From Phalacrocorax aristotelis (taxonomy: Eukaryota; Chordata; Aves; Suliformes; Phalacrocoracidae): a DNA stretch of 64,000 bases. The stretch is from the NCBI RefSeq assembly GCF_949628215.1, contig NC_134276.1, positions 132,680,125 through 132,744,124 on the forward strand, given 5' to 3'. Shown one piece after another: positions 12,401 through 24,640 of this stretch; within the stretch, counting starts at the first letter, position 1, and each line of letters opens with the position of its first letter. The position numbers and the translations under genes were made by a program. The notes below the pieces were generated by a model, which did no database searches, was not told where the DNA came from, and saw only the letters and a program-made list of their open reading frames with translations.

Positions 12401-15099
12401 TGGGGTCTGTTCTCAGTTCTGGTGAGCTTGGGAGCTTTGGCCCTTTAAACCTATTCTCAGACACTAACTTTATCCTTCCTGGGGTAACTCCTGGCTTTTC
12501 TCCAAGTCCTCTTTCAGCTGAGCACAGTGTGCATCTCTCCAGATCAAGGGTGGACATGCGGAAGTGTAGCCATGGCTTTCCCTGCTTCTGTATTCCTTGT
12601 CTCTTCTGAATTCAGGTTTTCAGAATCCAGATTTTGAAAGAAAGTATGCAACTGTTGATAGCAGTGTCATCTTGTCATGGCATCTGAACATCCAGAAGAT
12701 AAAATGGGAAAAAGGTTTGACAGGACAACTGTATTGGAAAAAACAGGAAACTGAAACCATTCATGAGCTACTTGATTTCAATGTCACAGCACAAGGACGG
12801 CTGCATGACACAAAAAAAAGCAGTCACTTTCAGTTTGAGATACCTGAAAGCGAACCTGGAAGTACCATAGAAGTGAAACTCCCCACAGTCCACTTTGACC
12901 ATGCTGGGCAGTACCAGTGCCAGCTGGGATACAAAGGAAGAAACACACAGAGAAAGATAGAGTTGGTGGTGATGAAAGGTGAGAGAAAGAGAAGTGGGTC
13001 AAGAGATGAGGAGCTGCAGAAACCTGGAATCCACAGGAGCATGGGTGGACCCATCTTCCCATCCTCTCACTCACGTGTCCTTTTCTTACCTTTACAGTCT
13101 CAGCTAACCATGTTGGACCACTCCCCAGAGGGGCCCAGATAACCCTGACCTGCCAGGTCTCTATTCCACTCCCATCCAATGCCCACTTGTGGTGGGAACG
13201 TGTGAATGGGACTGAGAAGGACATAAAGAAGTCAGAGCCACATGAAGTAAAGGTAGAGGTGAATGTCAGTGCTGCAGGGCTGTGGAACTGTCACCTTATG
13301 GAAGACAATGTCAGGAAGATCAGCCTTAATTACCTTGTGGGTATGGAAATTAGCACCACATCCCTGCGTCCACCCAAAAACCTTAAAATTCTCTTTGCTT
13401 CTGTGTCTGAATACTTTTCTCCTTACACAGAGGAAGCTCCTGTTTGGATTAGATATGTGGTAACTGGAACAAGTATTGGAGGCAGTGTATTGGTGTTTGG
13501 CCTTGCATTCATCAGTGGTATAACGTGGCACCGTAGGAGGGTGAGTCCCCTGGTCCCTGTGAAAGGTGAAGAGATGACAGTCTCCCCAAACCATAGGAGA
13601 AGTCTGATTTTCTGTCTGGGTGTGGGGCAGAACAGATAAAGGGTCAATCCTTACACTCAAAGCAATGTTTAGAGATGGACAGTCTGCAGATGCCAGACAG
13701 TACTTTACTACCACTTCAGAGGAAAGCATTTGAAGTATAAAAATACCCAGTCATTATTTATCCCTTCTCTCCTGGCAGCAACGGGCAAAAAGGATGGCAC
13801 AAGCAAGACAATACTTGCTGGAAAACAAGACATGTCAGTGTCAACAGTAAGTGGCAATGAGGGCACCCAGAATGGGCAGACTCTGGTTTCAACACAGGGG
13901 AGCTGGATGGTTAAGTGGGGAGAAATGGAGCTTGAGCCTGCTTGGTGCTACAGCACAGCTGCATTTCACCATTTTCAGTTCTTACTCACGTTAAGTCATG
14001 CTTAAGATTTATGAGCTATGTTTAATGAATTTCCTATATGCCCCAAATCCATGGTAGCCCTATGCTGGGAAACTTTTGAGCAGAGAGGTTTCACTTGAAT
14101 TACCTTGATGTTGAGAGGTGTTAGCTAAACCCAAGCAGGATCTCCAGAGACTTTTGCTAGGTTCCACAGTGGACGTGGGACCTGGATATCGAGGTTGTGG
14201 AGGTGGAAGGCACAAAATCAAGCTCAAGGATGAAACCCAAATTTTAAAAATCTGTGATGTACCTAATGTGCTGGACTGCAACATGTGAAAATTGCCAATA
14301 ACCTCCTGGAAGCAAGGAAAGATAAGAGAAAGTCACAGAACTCTGTGAACTATGCCCTCTCCCAAAGGCCTTGGGTGATATGAAATACACCATCATGTCC
14401 TGGCCCTTTTCATAGGAGCAAAGATTTCTCAGCAGAGAAGCTGCCCTTTTCCAAGTCTTTAAGCTTATATGGCAACAGGCAACAGATGCAGCTGTGGAGA
14501 AATACTGACAGCTATTCTGTTGGTGGAAAGGGAGAGCTAAGGACAGTATAAATGATTGCATGAATAAGTTCAATGAATGTATAGGTACAGAACTGGACTT
14601 CTGCTTAATTTTCACTGTTGACAGTGGCAAACTGATAGTTTCACCTGGTTTTTTTTCCCTATCACTGAGAATTCAGTGAGAAAGTTTGTTGGCAAATACT
14701 ACTTCATAGCTGCAATGTATATGTGAAGAGTTGGTTAGCATAATGTGTCAAAGAATTCACCTCATTTTCACCTACTTTTTATCAAGGTTAAAAATCCTCA
14801 TAAGGGGAGGACAAAACCCATACTAACTAAATAAATCAGTGCAATACAAGAGCTGATGCAGTTGTTCTTTAACTCTCTTTGCCAAGTAAGCAGCTCAGTG
14901 TTACTGAAACCTGAACTGCAGCCATGGGGATGCACAAGTAACTGTTCGCATCCTCAGCTACAGAGGCAGGCAGTCATTTTCTACACTACAAAACAAAGTG
15001 GGGGATTGGCTGGCTTTGGGGTATCCAAGTGAAGCCTTTCATCTCTACAATACTGGTACTCACGTAATACTTTTCTCTTGCAGCCGGCTGAATAAGTAG
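9487..15099 (+). CDS. CD4: T-cell surface glycoprotein CD4
   Basis: CD4 is the MHC class II co-receptor of helper T cells; it binds MHC II outside and Lck inside. Coding exons: 9487-9547, 11272-11430, 11520-11663, 11897-12172, 12616-12978, 13098-13340, 13431-13540, 13779-13846, 15084-15099. All borders are GT-AG and keep frame, giving 479 aa. Residues 1 to about 25 are a signal peptide. D1 is about 21-121 (ends with DAGTYTCE), D2 122-213, D3 214-334 and D4 335-415. The membrane span is about 424-448. The tail is 453-479 with a dileucine (465-466) and the Lck-binding CQC (471-473). N-glycosylation sequons occur in all four Ig domains. The first six introns are phase 1, as is typical of Ig-superfamily genes. 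Identity rests on the four-domain layout, the tail and GPR162 downstream. LAG3 also has four Ig domains but lacks the CxC tail. Odd points: three cysteines in D1, a lone one in D3, and no serine in the tail. Confidence 0.93.
9548..11271 (+). other. CD4 intron after the signal-peptide exon
   Basis: A 1.7-kb intron with donor GTGAGT and acceptor TTGACTTTCAG. It splits a Gly codon (phase 1). I see no other gene or clear repeat in it; AT-rich stretches lie around 10270-10320. Confidence 0.7.
13847..15083 (+). other. CD4 last intron
   Basis: The donor is GTAAGT and the acceptor TTTTCTCTTGCAG. It separates the CxC-encoding exon from a tiny last coding exon that adds only five residues (HRLNK). I see nothing else in it. 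Confidence 0.75.
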
Positions 15100-15442
15100 T
15101 ATTGCAGCACTGGAGTCAGAAGGACTGATGAAGTCTCTGCCTGTACCTAAACACCTGCCAGCCCATAGTGCTCTTGTGAATCCATCTCCCTTTCTCCTCT
15201 TTTGATTTAATTCTTTATTCCTTGATCATTCCCCAAGTCTAACACCATGAAGGGATGTTGTCTGCCTAGGAGTCGATGGACAAGAAAAGAAACCCTTAAG
15301 GGTTGTGGTTGATCCCCAGTTCTATAATGAGAAAAACTGAATATAAGATAGATATAGATATATGCTTATATTTTGCTCATGCACTTAATTTGACCTTCTT
15401 GTGAAACCAATTTTATGCTCTTCTTTTATCTGCCTGAGCTAC

Positions 15443-15448
15443 AATAAA
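15443..15448 (+). terminator. Polyadenylation signal of CD4
   Basis: A canonical AATAAA lies 344 bp past the CD4 stop codon, followed by a G/T-rich stretch (GGGTTGGGGTTTTTTG) of the kind bound by CstF. Confidence 0.75.
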
Positions 15449-18400
15449 TTACTTCAGGGTTGGGGTTTTTTGTTTTGCAAGCTGGACTAAATTTTTCCTG
15501 AGGCACTCTTGCCTGGTTCAAATCCACATTTCTCCCTTTCCTGCTAGCATGTGGAATCCTGATTTTCACTCTCTCCCACCTCCCTGGCTGTCACGAGCAC
15601 CAACCCTCTGCTCTCCATGAAACCTATCCATCCTCATTCGTCTTTCCTGGGCAGTATGAGCCCCACAGTACCCTCCAGACCCATCCCTCAGCCTGTAGTC
15701 TTCACCCCTCCCACAACATACCAATGCACAAGTGAAGACACCAAAAGCAGTGGGATAATTCTGGACTTATATTGTTGGGAAGGTAGTTCAGGATACCAAT
15801 AGCTTCTGAAAATCAGAGCCTGAAGAAGTTGTGAATGTTGATCTAGAAGGTAAGTTTGGGAAGGGGTGACAAAGTAATTTCCTACCAGAACAAACAAGCC
15901 TTGGACTGAGCAAGCCCACAGAGTGTAGAGAACAGATGCTTCTGAAAAAGCCACCCAAAATTATTCTCACCATAATGACTCTTTGTTGGCTCAAAGAGAT
16001 GGAGTGAAAAGCCCAGGAAATTTAGGATGGAAATAAAAGCGTATTGCAGAGATGCCAGAATGTCCTGAAAGAAAAATACTGTTAAAATATGTACACAGAA
16101 GCCTTGTGTTTATAGAAGTTATTCTACTGTCTGCTAGCAGTGGGTCAAAAAGGCCTTGAGGTCCTACAGCTATTACTGGCTGTGATCCAGGTTTGTTCCT
16201 CTGCTCTGGGCTTGCTAGGGAGAGGCAGAGGGGGACACTGGGCTGTGGGAAGGGTTCCCACTGGTGGAGACCCCCCCACGCAGGACACCTGGTGCTGGAG
16301 GAGGGGGTTTCTCTGTAGCAGTCATGCTAGCATCATGCCATTATTGACAGAGAAAAGACAGGTGGCAACAACCGCAGAGACAACACCTGTGAGCTGGGGG
16401 AAATCTTCCCCCCCACAAACGCCTCTCTCCCCTGGAGTGGGGACACAGCCCCAGGCAGCTGTGGCAGCAGGTGTGGGCCACCACCAGTGTCATGCCTGCT
16501 CCTCTGCCATCATCCTCACACAAACAGGAATGACAAAGGGCTGCCCTAATGCCATTTCCTTCCCACGGCTTGTGTTGTGCAGACAAAACTCCATTCATTT
16601 TGGAAAAGCCTTGGTCCATATCCTGGTGCATGCAGTCACTCCTCTTGCTCCTGTCCTGTCACTGAACTGCCAGCATAAATTGGAAGCCAGATGAGGCCCA
16701 TCAGTCTGTTAAACAAGGCATCATCAGGGCTTAAGAAGAGGTCAGTTTTGGGAGCTGTATGAGGGAAAATGAGTGCAGGGTCAGTGATGGTCCACGTAAT
16801 GATAATGACAAAGTGCTCGGCACAGTCCCCTCAACCAAAACCAACCCCTGCTCCTGCAGTCCAGACCCTTTTCCTTAAATAGCTGCTTGAGTACCCAAGT
16901 CTGGTCTTCTTTCCACTAGACAGGTGTCCAGAGCAGAGAGATTATCCTGTATCACCAGATCCCCGAGTGGAGCAAAGCAGCACACTGGGTGAGCGTCCAT
17001 CATGACCTCCTCTGGCACTGCAGCCATCTCCAGCAGTTCAGATGCTCACCTGAGATTCTGGCAGCTGAACCAACCACCTCTGTACTAAAACACATAAGCC
17101 TTGACTTTTTCAGTGAGGCAATCAGCCTGACAAAAAAAGATTAAGTTAACAGGGCCTGCCTGGCCTCCAGCATGGGTTCCATCAAACCTGGTCTGTCTGG
17201 GATGAAATGCATGGGTAGCAGAGAATGCCCGCACTGGTAGCTCGGAGAGCACGGAGGTGTCTGTGCAGCCTGACAGCACTGCCTACAGCTGTCAAAGCCA
17301 GGAGGCAGCACACCTGCCCCAGCACAGCCCTGATCTCACGCTAGCAGGCAGTGCAGTCTCCAAGCCAGGCTGGTCCTCTCATGGGGCAAGGAGTGGCACT
17401 GTGTGGACACACGACCCTTAGCTCAGCAACCACAGTACCATGTTCTGCTTTCTTCCAAGGGCTAGAAGAGGTATGCTGAGTCCCTGCAAGCAACCAAAGG
17501 CTGTATCCCCACTCACAGCTGGGACTGACGTTCAAAGCACACTCAGGCTCACACACCCACCATCGATGAAGGAAGTCCCTCCATTCATTTCCAGGTGGCC
17601 TGGCTGGTGTTACAACAGACATGCTGATGCCACAGGAATGCCTGTGAGTACTCAGCCATGTCCACAGATGCACAGCTTCCAGTTCTCCCATCTGAATGGG
17701 CGTAACAAGAATGATAAGCCTTCCTCAGCACTGCACATTTCCTCAGCAGGTCTCCTGATCACAGCAGTCATGACCCTGCCCTACTCTACTTGAAACTCAC
17801 CTGCAAGCACAAACCACTCCAGGCTCCAGACTCATAAATCTCTTTTTTTGGCAGCTCTCCTGTCTGTATCTTCTCACATGACAAGCTTCTTTGTTCCCTG
17901 GGTGCACAGACTGCCCTGATTAAGAGAAAAGTCATCCACAGAGCAAGTCCTAGATGGGCTTTGCTTTCCGTCTGAATGCAATACTGAAAGCTTCAGTGTG
18001 GGCTTCAAGGCAGTACAGAGGTGGAGGCTCAGACCAGATAAGAACAAGCTTACACAAAACATAAGTGTCAATGGAGATGTACCTGATGAGCCCCCAGCTG
18101 GAGTGGATTGCAGTAATATCTTGCCCAGGCCTGGGCTGCAGTAATACAACAGCACGCTCCCTTTCTGACACACACACTGTCTTCACAGCCTGTGCAGCAG
18201 GTAACACTGTGGCAACAGCGCTCATATGCAGCATTGAAGACCGATGAGAAGCCAGGTGTCCCTATCAGATCACTTTTGTGTGGTCCCTTCCTTGTGGCAT
18301 CTCAGGGCTTTACAGGCTGTGTTGCATGTATCCTGGTTCTCCTTCTCAGGAGGCATTGACAACTTCTCCCTTTGCTAGGTGTGATGAGGGTGTATCTACA

Positions 18401-21400
18401 CTATGCAATGGAATAAGGCCTCTGCATGACACAAACCACAGTGATGTACAACTCCACAAAGCAGCAAACACAATAACAGACATATTTTATCATGTGGTGA
18501 CAGCTTATCAAGAGTAGCCCTGAGATGATGGCAGGACTCAGAAAGGCATATATGGCAATACTTACAAAATTACAATGGCAACCAGAGCTCTGCGCAGTGA
18601 TGTAGAAACATCACGAAAAAGCAAGAATTTAGAAAATATGAGAAGTGCTGCTTTCCCCAACATGTTGGTCTTTCTAGTACTACTGTTCCCCATGTTTCTG
18701 GGCTGCAGAAGGGACAAAGCACATGCTTCAGTCCTTTGGACCCTCCTCCAATGCATGGTCCCCTGCCAGGACCCACAGACCTGATTGCCATAGCCCTACC
18801 TCCCCAAGCACCTCCTGCTTCCTAGTTTATTTCTGCCCTTTGAGTGTAATGCGAGGCGGTGACTCGGTAGATGCTGTCAGCCCGGATCTGCTGAGGCAGT
18901 CCATGTGACTCACACTCCCTGCAGGCTCTGCAGCAAAGCATTCACATCCCTCAGCCTTCAGAGCCAAATGACCCTGTATGTTTCTTTGCATGCTCCCAAG
19001 GTCTGGAAGGGAGGAAGCTGTACACTTCAGCCTCTTCTAATTTCTTCTTATCTCAGAGGGACAAAAAAGAACAGTTTTCAGCATCCGTCTGAGTGGCTCA
19101 TCAGTCTAATTCAGCTGCAGAGAGAGAGTAGCTTCCATTGCCCTTCTCGGAGGTGAAGATAGAGTAGGAGCACCAGACCCTTGCAAATGCTCAGCTCTGG
19201 ACTGGGTTCTTTCTGAGCATATTCCCACGTGCGTGTTTACTAGGAGGGACCCCAGGGTTTGCTAGTACGCTCACATCTGCAACACCTTCAAACACCTCCA
19301 AATCACATTGGACTGCCTTTGCTTCAGGTGTGTCAACATCCTTCCCCAGCATCCCCCCTGAAGAATTCTCTGGCTCTCTTCCTGTTCATTTTTTATCCAG
19401 CTTGACCAAGCCCTAGAGGTGCTTCCAGAATTTGGAGAATTAGAGAATTGCAGAATAAGAGGCAGTGGCAGAGGCAGCCTCACTGGCAAGGAATCAAAAG
19501 GGAAGAGAGGAGAAACCCCAGCTCCTCAATGCTTTGGCACCATCTGGCCTGTTTCAGGCTCCAGTGCTGGGAAGTCCCTCCTCTGAGTTTGTCTGTGTGC
19601 TCTGTGGAGGTGAGGTCCTGGAGATGAACAGCAGTAACAGTGACCCTGGCTCTGTGAGGGCTATGGCTCTGGAGGGGCCACCACACCAGCTGGAACAACA
19701 ACAGGAGCCAGAGAGCTTCCCTGGCATGGGCCTACTGCATCCGGTGTGTCAGCAGCACTCCTGAAATCTCAGTCTGGTTTTGAATTAAGAAAAGATTGTT
19801 CTCATCTTGTGAAACCTCAGATGTACCTAGACAAGCTAGGGGAACAGGTAGTAAAATGAAAACTGCAATTCTGCATTACAAATCCAAAGAAAAGGAATAA
19901 TTTCAGCTCCTTCCAGATATCATAGTTTCCCAGATTAATGATTCAAGAACTCCTAATTATACTTTCTGTATATGAGAACAAACAAGTAAGCATTCAGCGA
20001 TTTTGGAAAGTGGGTAATTAAATTCTGAAATGGCATTTTTACATCCTTTACAGACTGGAACTCACTGCACTGGGATATCAGTAAGGCCACAAGGGGAGGA
20101 GGGATGAAAAAGGGGTCAGTAACATAGAGAAGAGAAGAACACACAAAGCATTACATCGGGCAGGTAAGGGGATGGGGGAAGCAGGAAGATATATACACCT
20201 CTGTCAAATGGCACTCAGCGTCACAACCACCATATCTTTGACAAGCATACCCTGCTACTTCCTTTTCTCAAGGAAAATATCATATACAAATATTTATGTG
20301 TCAGGAAAAAACATCTTTTAGAAGGTACCCAGCTGTGTAAGGAAAAACTTTCAGCTGTGAACAAGCGCCTACGAGTTCAAATCCTAGTTTTTACATTCCA
20401 AGCCCTTAATATTTCTATGTAGCTCATGACCAGCATTAGTCTTCTGTCTCCTGATGTGATGCTATTATCACTTGCCCATTTTGTAGATTAATTATCTGAG
20501 AAATCTCACTAAATCTTTCCATACAATGCTAGAAATAGAATCTAAGGTTTGGATATGACAAAGCTACATTGCAGTCACTGTCTTTTCTGAAGGAATACGC
20601 TAATGTATATGCTTGGCTGGGTTCTTGTTAGCCACTAACCACGCCCTGCTCAAAGAGCCAGGAAGGATGCCAGGAAACCTGCTTGCAAGCACACCAGCTT
20701 AGCCTCACAAGAGGCTATGTAAGCCATGTTGGGGCTCTGAGGATGGATTTAATTGCATCCATGATCCGAGAGAAATGTGTGAAACCTCCCATGGTCACTA
20801 TCAAAGTCCTGAGTAAGAGCTGCAAACCCTCAAAGCCCCGTGAAGTCAATTTGCCTATTCTGTTGATGCTTTTGCTTTTTCGATTCTGGTGTTTGTTCCT
20901 TGGTTAATGAGCTCTGTTCCTTTAAGAATCCAGGGCACCTCTGGGAAGAGCATTTCCCTGGACTCGCAGAGCTGCTGTCCAGAAATAACTGATCTTTATG
21001 CAATGAACTTTTCCAGAAAACATTCCTTACCCTGAGATTGTAACAGTGCTGTTTCTCTGGGCCTGGATGCCTTAGGATATTCTAGTGAGCTACTGAGCCT
21101 TTAGACAGCAGATCACCAGTCAGAGTCCAGTCTGGCTCTATAGGAATTAAAAATCGCTTCCAGCTCTGTGAGTCCTAGGAGATGAGTTTGCGGAGGGTCT
21201 CACCTCTAGCCCGAACTTCCTAGATACACAGGGAACCCTACACCTGCAGGGGACCCTGCACTATGGGCTTCAGGATTTCCAGATCTGAGTGAGCATTGGT
21301 GCTCGTTTGCATGCACACTGTCAATATACAGCACATATGCAGTTGCGACTCACCACTTATCAAAACCAGTGAAACCAGGTGTCTGGAAATCCTGGGCAAA

Positions 21401-22499
21401 TAAAGAGAGTCTTTGAAATCCATTTAGTTGAGGTAGATAGATGGATGGATGAGCATCTGCTTGGGAGTATGACAGCCCTAGGGTAAATGCTTTTCTCCTT
21501 TGCACAGAGTGCATTCCACTTCACAGTAAATCTTCAGTTTTGAGCTTTCATTCAAACTAAGAACCCAGCCACGTTTGCAAACACAAGAAGCCTCCTCAGG
21601 ATAGGAGGACTTGTCCCCATCCAGCTCTGCTCACCAATCTCTGGCAGGTGTATCTCAAGCCATGAAGAGATGCTGGGCTGCAGGATGTCCCTACCCAAGA
21701 GGAGCTGAGGCAGGCAAGCAGCACAGAAAGCGCCAGAAGCTTGGTTTGCTGTTTCTCTGAGATAACAAGAGGATTTATTCACCCACGCAGCGAGGCTAGC
21801 AACTCACACTAAGGAGACTCAACTTCTGAATCAGAAGAGGATGGTAATGTGGAAGTTATCACATTAAGTTATTCATACAAATGACACGATTGGAGCTCCA
21901 CAAATGTTTACATTTGTGGATATAGGCCTTCTTACTTCAAGGCACAAACCTCCCACGTACAATAGAAGTTGAAAAGGAATGATTGAGGAGGGCCATACCA
22001 TCCCTTCTCATGTCTCTGGCTTCTGACATTGCTGTACTGACCACTGAGATGAACCACCTTGGGGCTGTTCCACTGTGGCACCTCCTGCATGCCAAAGAAT
22101 AGCCAGAGCACAGCAGCATCGGCACAACCCACCTTCCTCAAAAATCTCTTATCACCCACCTGACACAAAGCCAGATCTATTCTGGTGGTTCCTGATTCTA
22201 CTCACTGTCTCTAAGACAGGCCCCACTCACAACAGCCAGTGCAATGCAAACAGGTCTTGTCTCAGAGACGATCTCTTTGATACCTTTAGATCTGCCTTTG
22301 CTGGTGCCCTGGACCTAAGAACCAGCAGTACCTCCAGCTTTCTTACTGAGGAGTCTCTCCTGCTGACCATACAAACCTCAGATGAAATTCCTTGGTATCC
22401 AAGGCACTTGGGATCACCTCAGATGATATTTAGAATGATGTATGAAATCTGCCCTGTCAGAAGGGGTGATAAAGCTGAGCAGAGCCTGGATCTGTAGGG
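15449..22499. other. Intergenic DNA between CD4 and the GPR162 region
   Basis: This is about 7 kb without a recognisable protein-coding exon on either strand. The open frames lack domain signatures and family resemblance. The base composition is unremarkable and there is no CpG island. Enhancers for either neighbour could lie here but cannot be read from sequence alone. Confidence 0.5.
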
Positions 22500-22993
22500 T
22501 CGGGTAAACTAGCAAAGAGGGTGACGCAGCAGGAGCAGATCTGTAGAAGAAAACAGCTGGAGCATCTCCCTTATAAGGAAAGGCTGAGAGACCTGGGTTT
22601 GTTCAGCCTGGAGAAGAGAAGACTGAGGGGGGATCTTATCAATACTTATATATATCTGAAGGGCAGGTGTCAAGAGGATGGGACCGGGCTCTTTTCAGTG
22701 GTGCCCAATTACAGGACAAGGGGCAATGGGCACAAGCTGGAACACAGGAAGTTCCACCTCAATATGAGAACAAATTTCTTTACCGTGAGGGTGGCAGAAC
22801 ACTGGAACAGGCTGCCCAGAGAAGTCGAGGACTCTTCTTCCCTGGAGACATTCAAAACCCACCTGGACGCAGTCCTGTCCATCGTCGTGTTGTGTCCCAC
22901 CCCCCTCTAGGTGTGCCTGCTCACGCAGGGGGGTTGGACAAGATGATCTCCAGAGGTCCCTTCCAACCCCTACCATTCTGTGATTCTGTGATG
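22500..22993 (+). repeat. CR1 LINE, 3' end with ORF2 C terminus and complete tail
   Basis: Sense-oriented CR1 3' part. An open frame at 22521-22910 (129 codons) reads as the C-terminal end of CR1 ORF2, with [15 protein letters not shown] and [13 protein letters not shown] phrases typical of that protein. The element ends with two perfect ATTCTGTG octamers at 22975-22990, the hallmark CR1 tail. It is less diverged than the other CR1 copies in the window, so it is probably younger. It is 5'-truncated and has no reverse-transcriptase core, so it is not active. Confidence 0.92.
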
Positions 22994-23840
22994 CTGAGGA
23001 CTTAGTAGCCACACTGTAAATGCCTGGGGGCTTACTTCAGACTAACCCTAGCCCACAGCAAAGCTGAATTCTCATAGTTCTCAGAGCATATTTGCTGCAG
23101 ATCTTGCAAGTACTTTCACCTAAATTGTTCACGTTCTCCAGCTCCAAATTGAGGTGCTAATGCAACTGCACCCTAACTGTCAAGAAACATGAACTCCCAT
23201 CCCATCCCAGTTTTGAGGGAGGAAAGGGGTGTGGAGATTTTGGCAGACATCCGTTCCTAAAAGGAATAAAGACAAGGAAGGTGTTGGTGACTTAACTTCA
23301 GCAGCAAGACAATAACAGGAAAATCAGATGCCTGTTGTCTTGTGAAGACTTTCTAGGCAGGTTTGCCCTCACTGAGGTGATACAGCCGGAGGAGGAGCTT
23401 TACCCCTCTGACATGTCCAACCCATTCCTCTGAGCACTACTCCTGCTCTGTCGCCTTCCCTCTCTTCCCCTTTCCCTGTTCACGGGACCATATTGCTGGC
23501 TGGTGATGGAAGAGGCCATCACAGCAGCTGAGCAAACTGAGTCGGCTCTGCTACCACGGCTCACCCTGGGCAGCAAGTGTCCTGGGCACCCTGCTCTCCA
23601 AGGAACCCTTGCAGGCCCTCTGTTAGCACTAGCTTTGTCTTTCCCCTCATGTCAACATCCATCCTCCCGACATCTCTGACGGCCTGGGTGCCTCCTCATA
23701 AGCCTCTTGCTTTGGGAATGGGAACCCGGCACCTTCTCGTCCCGCAACTCGTATTCCTGGGGGCGGCCAGGCTTGCCCCGTGGGGGGGAAGGGATGCATA
23801 CAAGAGTGAGCCGGCCGGGACCCGGCAGCAGCAGCCCCTG
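22994..23840. other. Non-coding DNA between the CR1 and the CpG island
   Basis: No gene is recognised. GC content rises steadily toward the CpG island on the right, so distal promoter elements of GPR162 may begin here. Confidence 0.4.
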
Positions 23841-23940
23841 GAGCTGAGCTCTGGCCAAGATCAGCTTCGGCAACCGCTTGTACCCCGGCACAGCCTGTCC
23901 CCTCAGCCCGCGCCCGCCGGGACCGCCGCCGGGAGGAGCC

Positions 23941-23962
23941 GGGGCTGGGGCCGGGGCCGGGG
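23941..23962 (+). promoter_or_regulatory. G-quadruplex motif (four GGGG runs)
   Basis: Four runs of GGGG are separated by two-base loops CT, CC and CC. This matches a canonical stable G-quadruplex, and the last three runs form GGGGCC-type units. It lies in the presumed promoter or first exon of GPR162, on the sense strand. Confidence 0.7.
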
Positions 23963-24185
23963 CCGTGGCTCCCGCGCCCGGTCGGCCGGCCCGCCCCCTG
24001 GCTGCTCGGCCCGGCGGTGCTCCCGCCGACGCTCCCCGCCCCTCGCCCCTCGCCGTCGCCCCGCCTGGCGGATGGCCGGAGCGTGGGGCCGGGGCGGCTG
24101 CCTGCGGCGTCCGCTGCGGCGGCGGGGGCCGGGGGCCGGCACAGCCGGGCGGAGGCGCGCACAGCCGCGCGGGGCGCCCGTCGCC

Positions 24186-24210
24186 ATGGCAGCGCTTGCT
24201 CCGGCGAGAG
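24186..24210 (+). other. Candidate upstream ORF start in the presumed GPR162 leader
   Basis: The ATG at 24186 sits in a near-perfect Kozak context (GCCATGG). It is followed by eight codons and then a strong donor, GTAAGA, at 24211. If spliced to the acceptor at 25998-25999, the frame continues only to a TGA at 26014-26016, giving 13 codons (MAALAPARANLVP). This is inference from splice consensus. Confidence 0.35.
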
Positions 24211-24360
24211 GTAAGATGGGTCCCTCCGGCCCCCGCCGCTGCCGCGGTCGGCCCCCGCCGCCGCCGCCGCCGGCCCCCGCTCCGCCGCGCGCAGGGCGGC
24301 GGCGCCGCCGCCGGTCACAGCCGCGCCCCGGGGCGCCCCGTGGGCTCCGCGGCCCCAGCC

Positions 24361-24414
24361 ACCGCCCAGCCCAGCCCAGCCCAGCCCTGCCCTGCCCTGC
24401 CCTGCCCTGCCCTA
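24361..24414 (+). repeat. Pentamer microsatellite (CCAGC)n / (CCTGC)n
   Basis: A short run of CCAGC units passes into a run of CCTGC/CCCTG units. It lies inside the CpG island, just after the predicted first-exon donor. Such C-rich pentamers tend to vary in length. Confidence 0.8.
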
Positions 24415-24640
24415 GCCGCACGGCTTCGCGTCGCTCCGCCGCCACCCGGCGAGGCTCGGGGCGGCCCTGCCCGGCCCCCCCTCCGCCCCTCTGGCCGTTG
24501 CGGCCGTATCCGCGCTGCCGGGCGGCGGGCAAAGGGAGGGGGCGGCGGGGGCAGCGCCGCACCTCGGCCCCGGGCCGGCCGGCTGCATCCCCCGGCAGCC
24601 TGGGTTCCTCCGCTCTTCTTTGCAATTATTCTGGGTCAGA

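Larger units (their letters stand above)
23850..24640 (+). promoter_or_regulatory. CpG island, likely GPR162 promoter and first untranslated exon
   Basis: This is extremely GC-rich with dense CpG and many GGGCGG/CCGCCC-like boxes. It contains a perfect four-run G4 motif (23941-23962) and a C-rich pentamer repeat (24361-24414). A consensus donor (GAGAG then GTAAGA) at 24211 would end a first exon. The next strong acceptor on this strand is at 25999. No TATA box is obvious, as expected for a CpG-island promoter. GPR162 is the next gene downstream on the same strand, which is why I assign the island to it. Long open frames across it on both strands are by-products of high GC. Confidence 0.65.

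Noticed and set aside
16141-16190. Acceptor/donor-bounded 50-bp segment encoding GQKGLEVLQLLLAVIQ, like the first helix of an MS4A-type protein
   Set aside because: Only one short helix matches, no companion exons with the later helices were found nearby, and MS4A genes are not known in this block. A chance hydrophobic frame is more likely.
19465-19764. 99-codon frame starting MAEAASLARN
   Set aside because: No domain, no splice partners with family resemblance and no promoter signs; a frame of this length is expected by chance in 7 kb.
22695-23012. Minus-strand open frames over the CR1 copy
   Set aside because: They are antisense shadows of the CR1 ORF2 C terminus.
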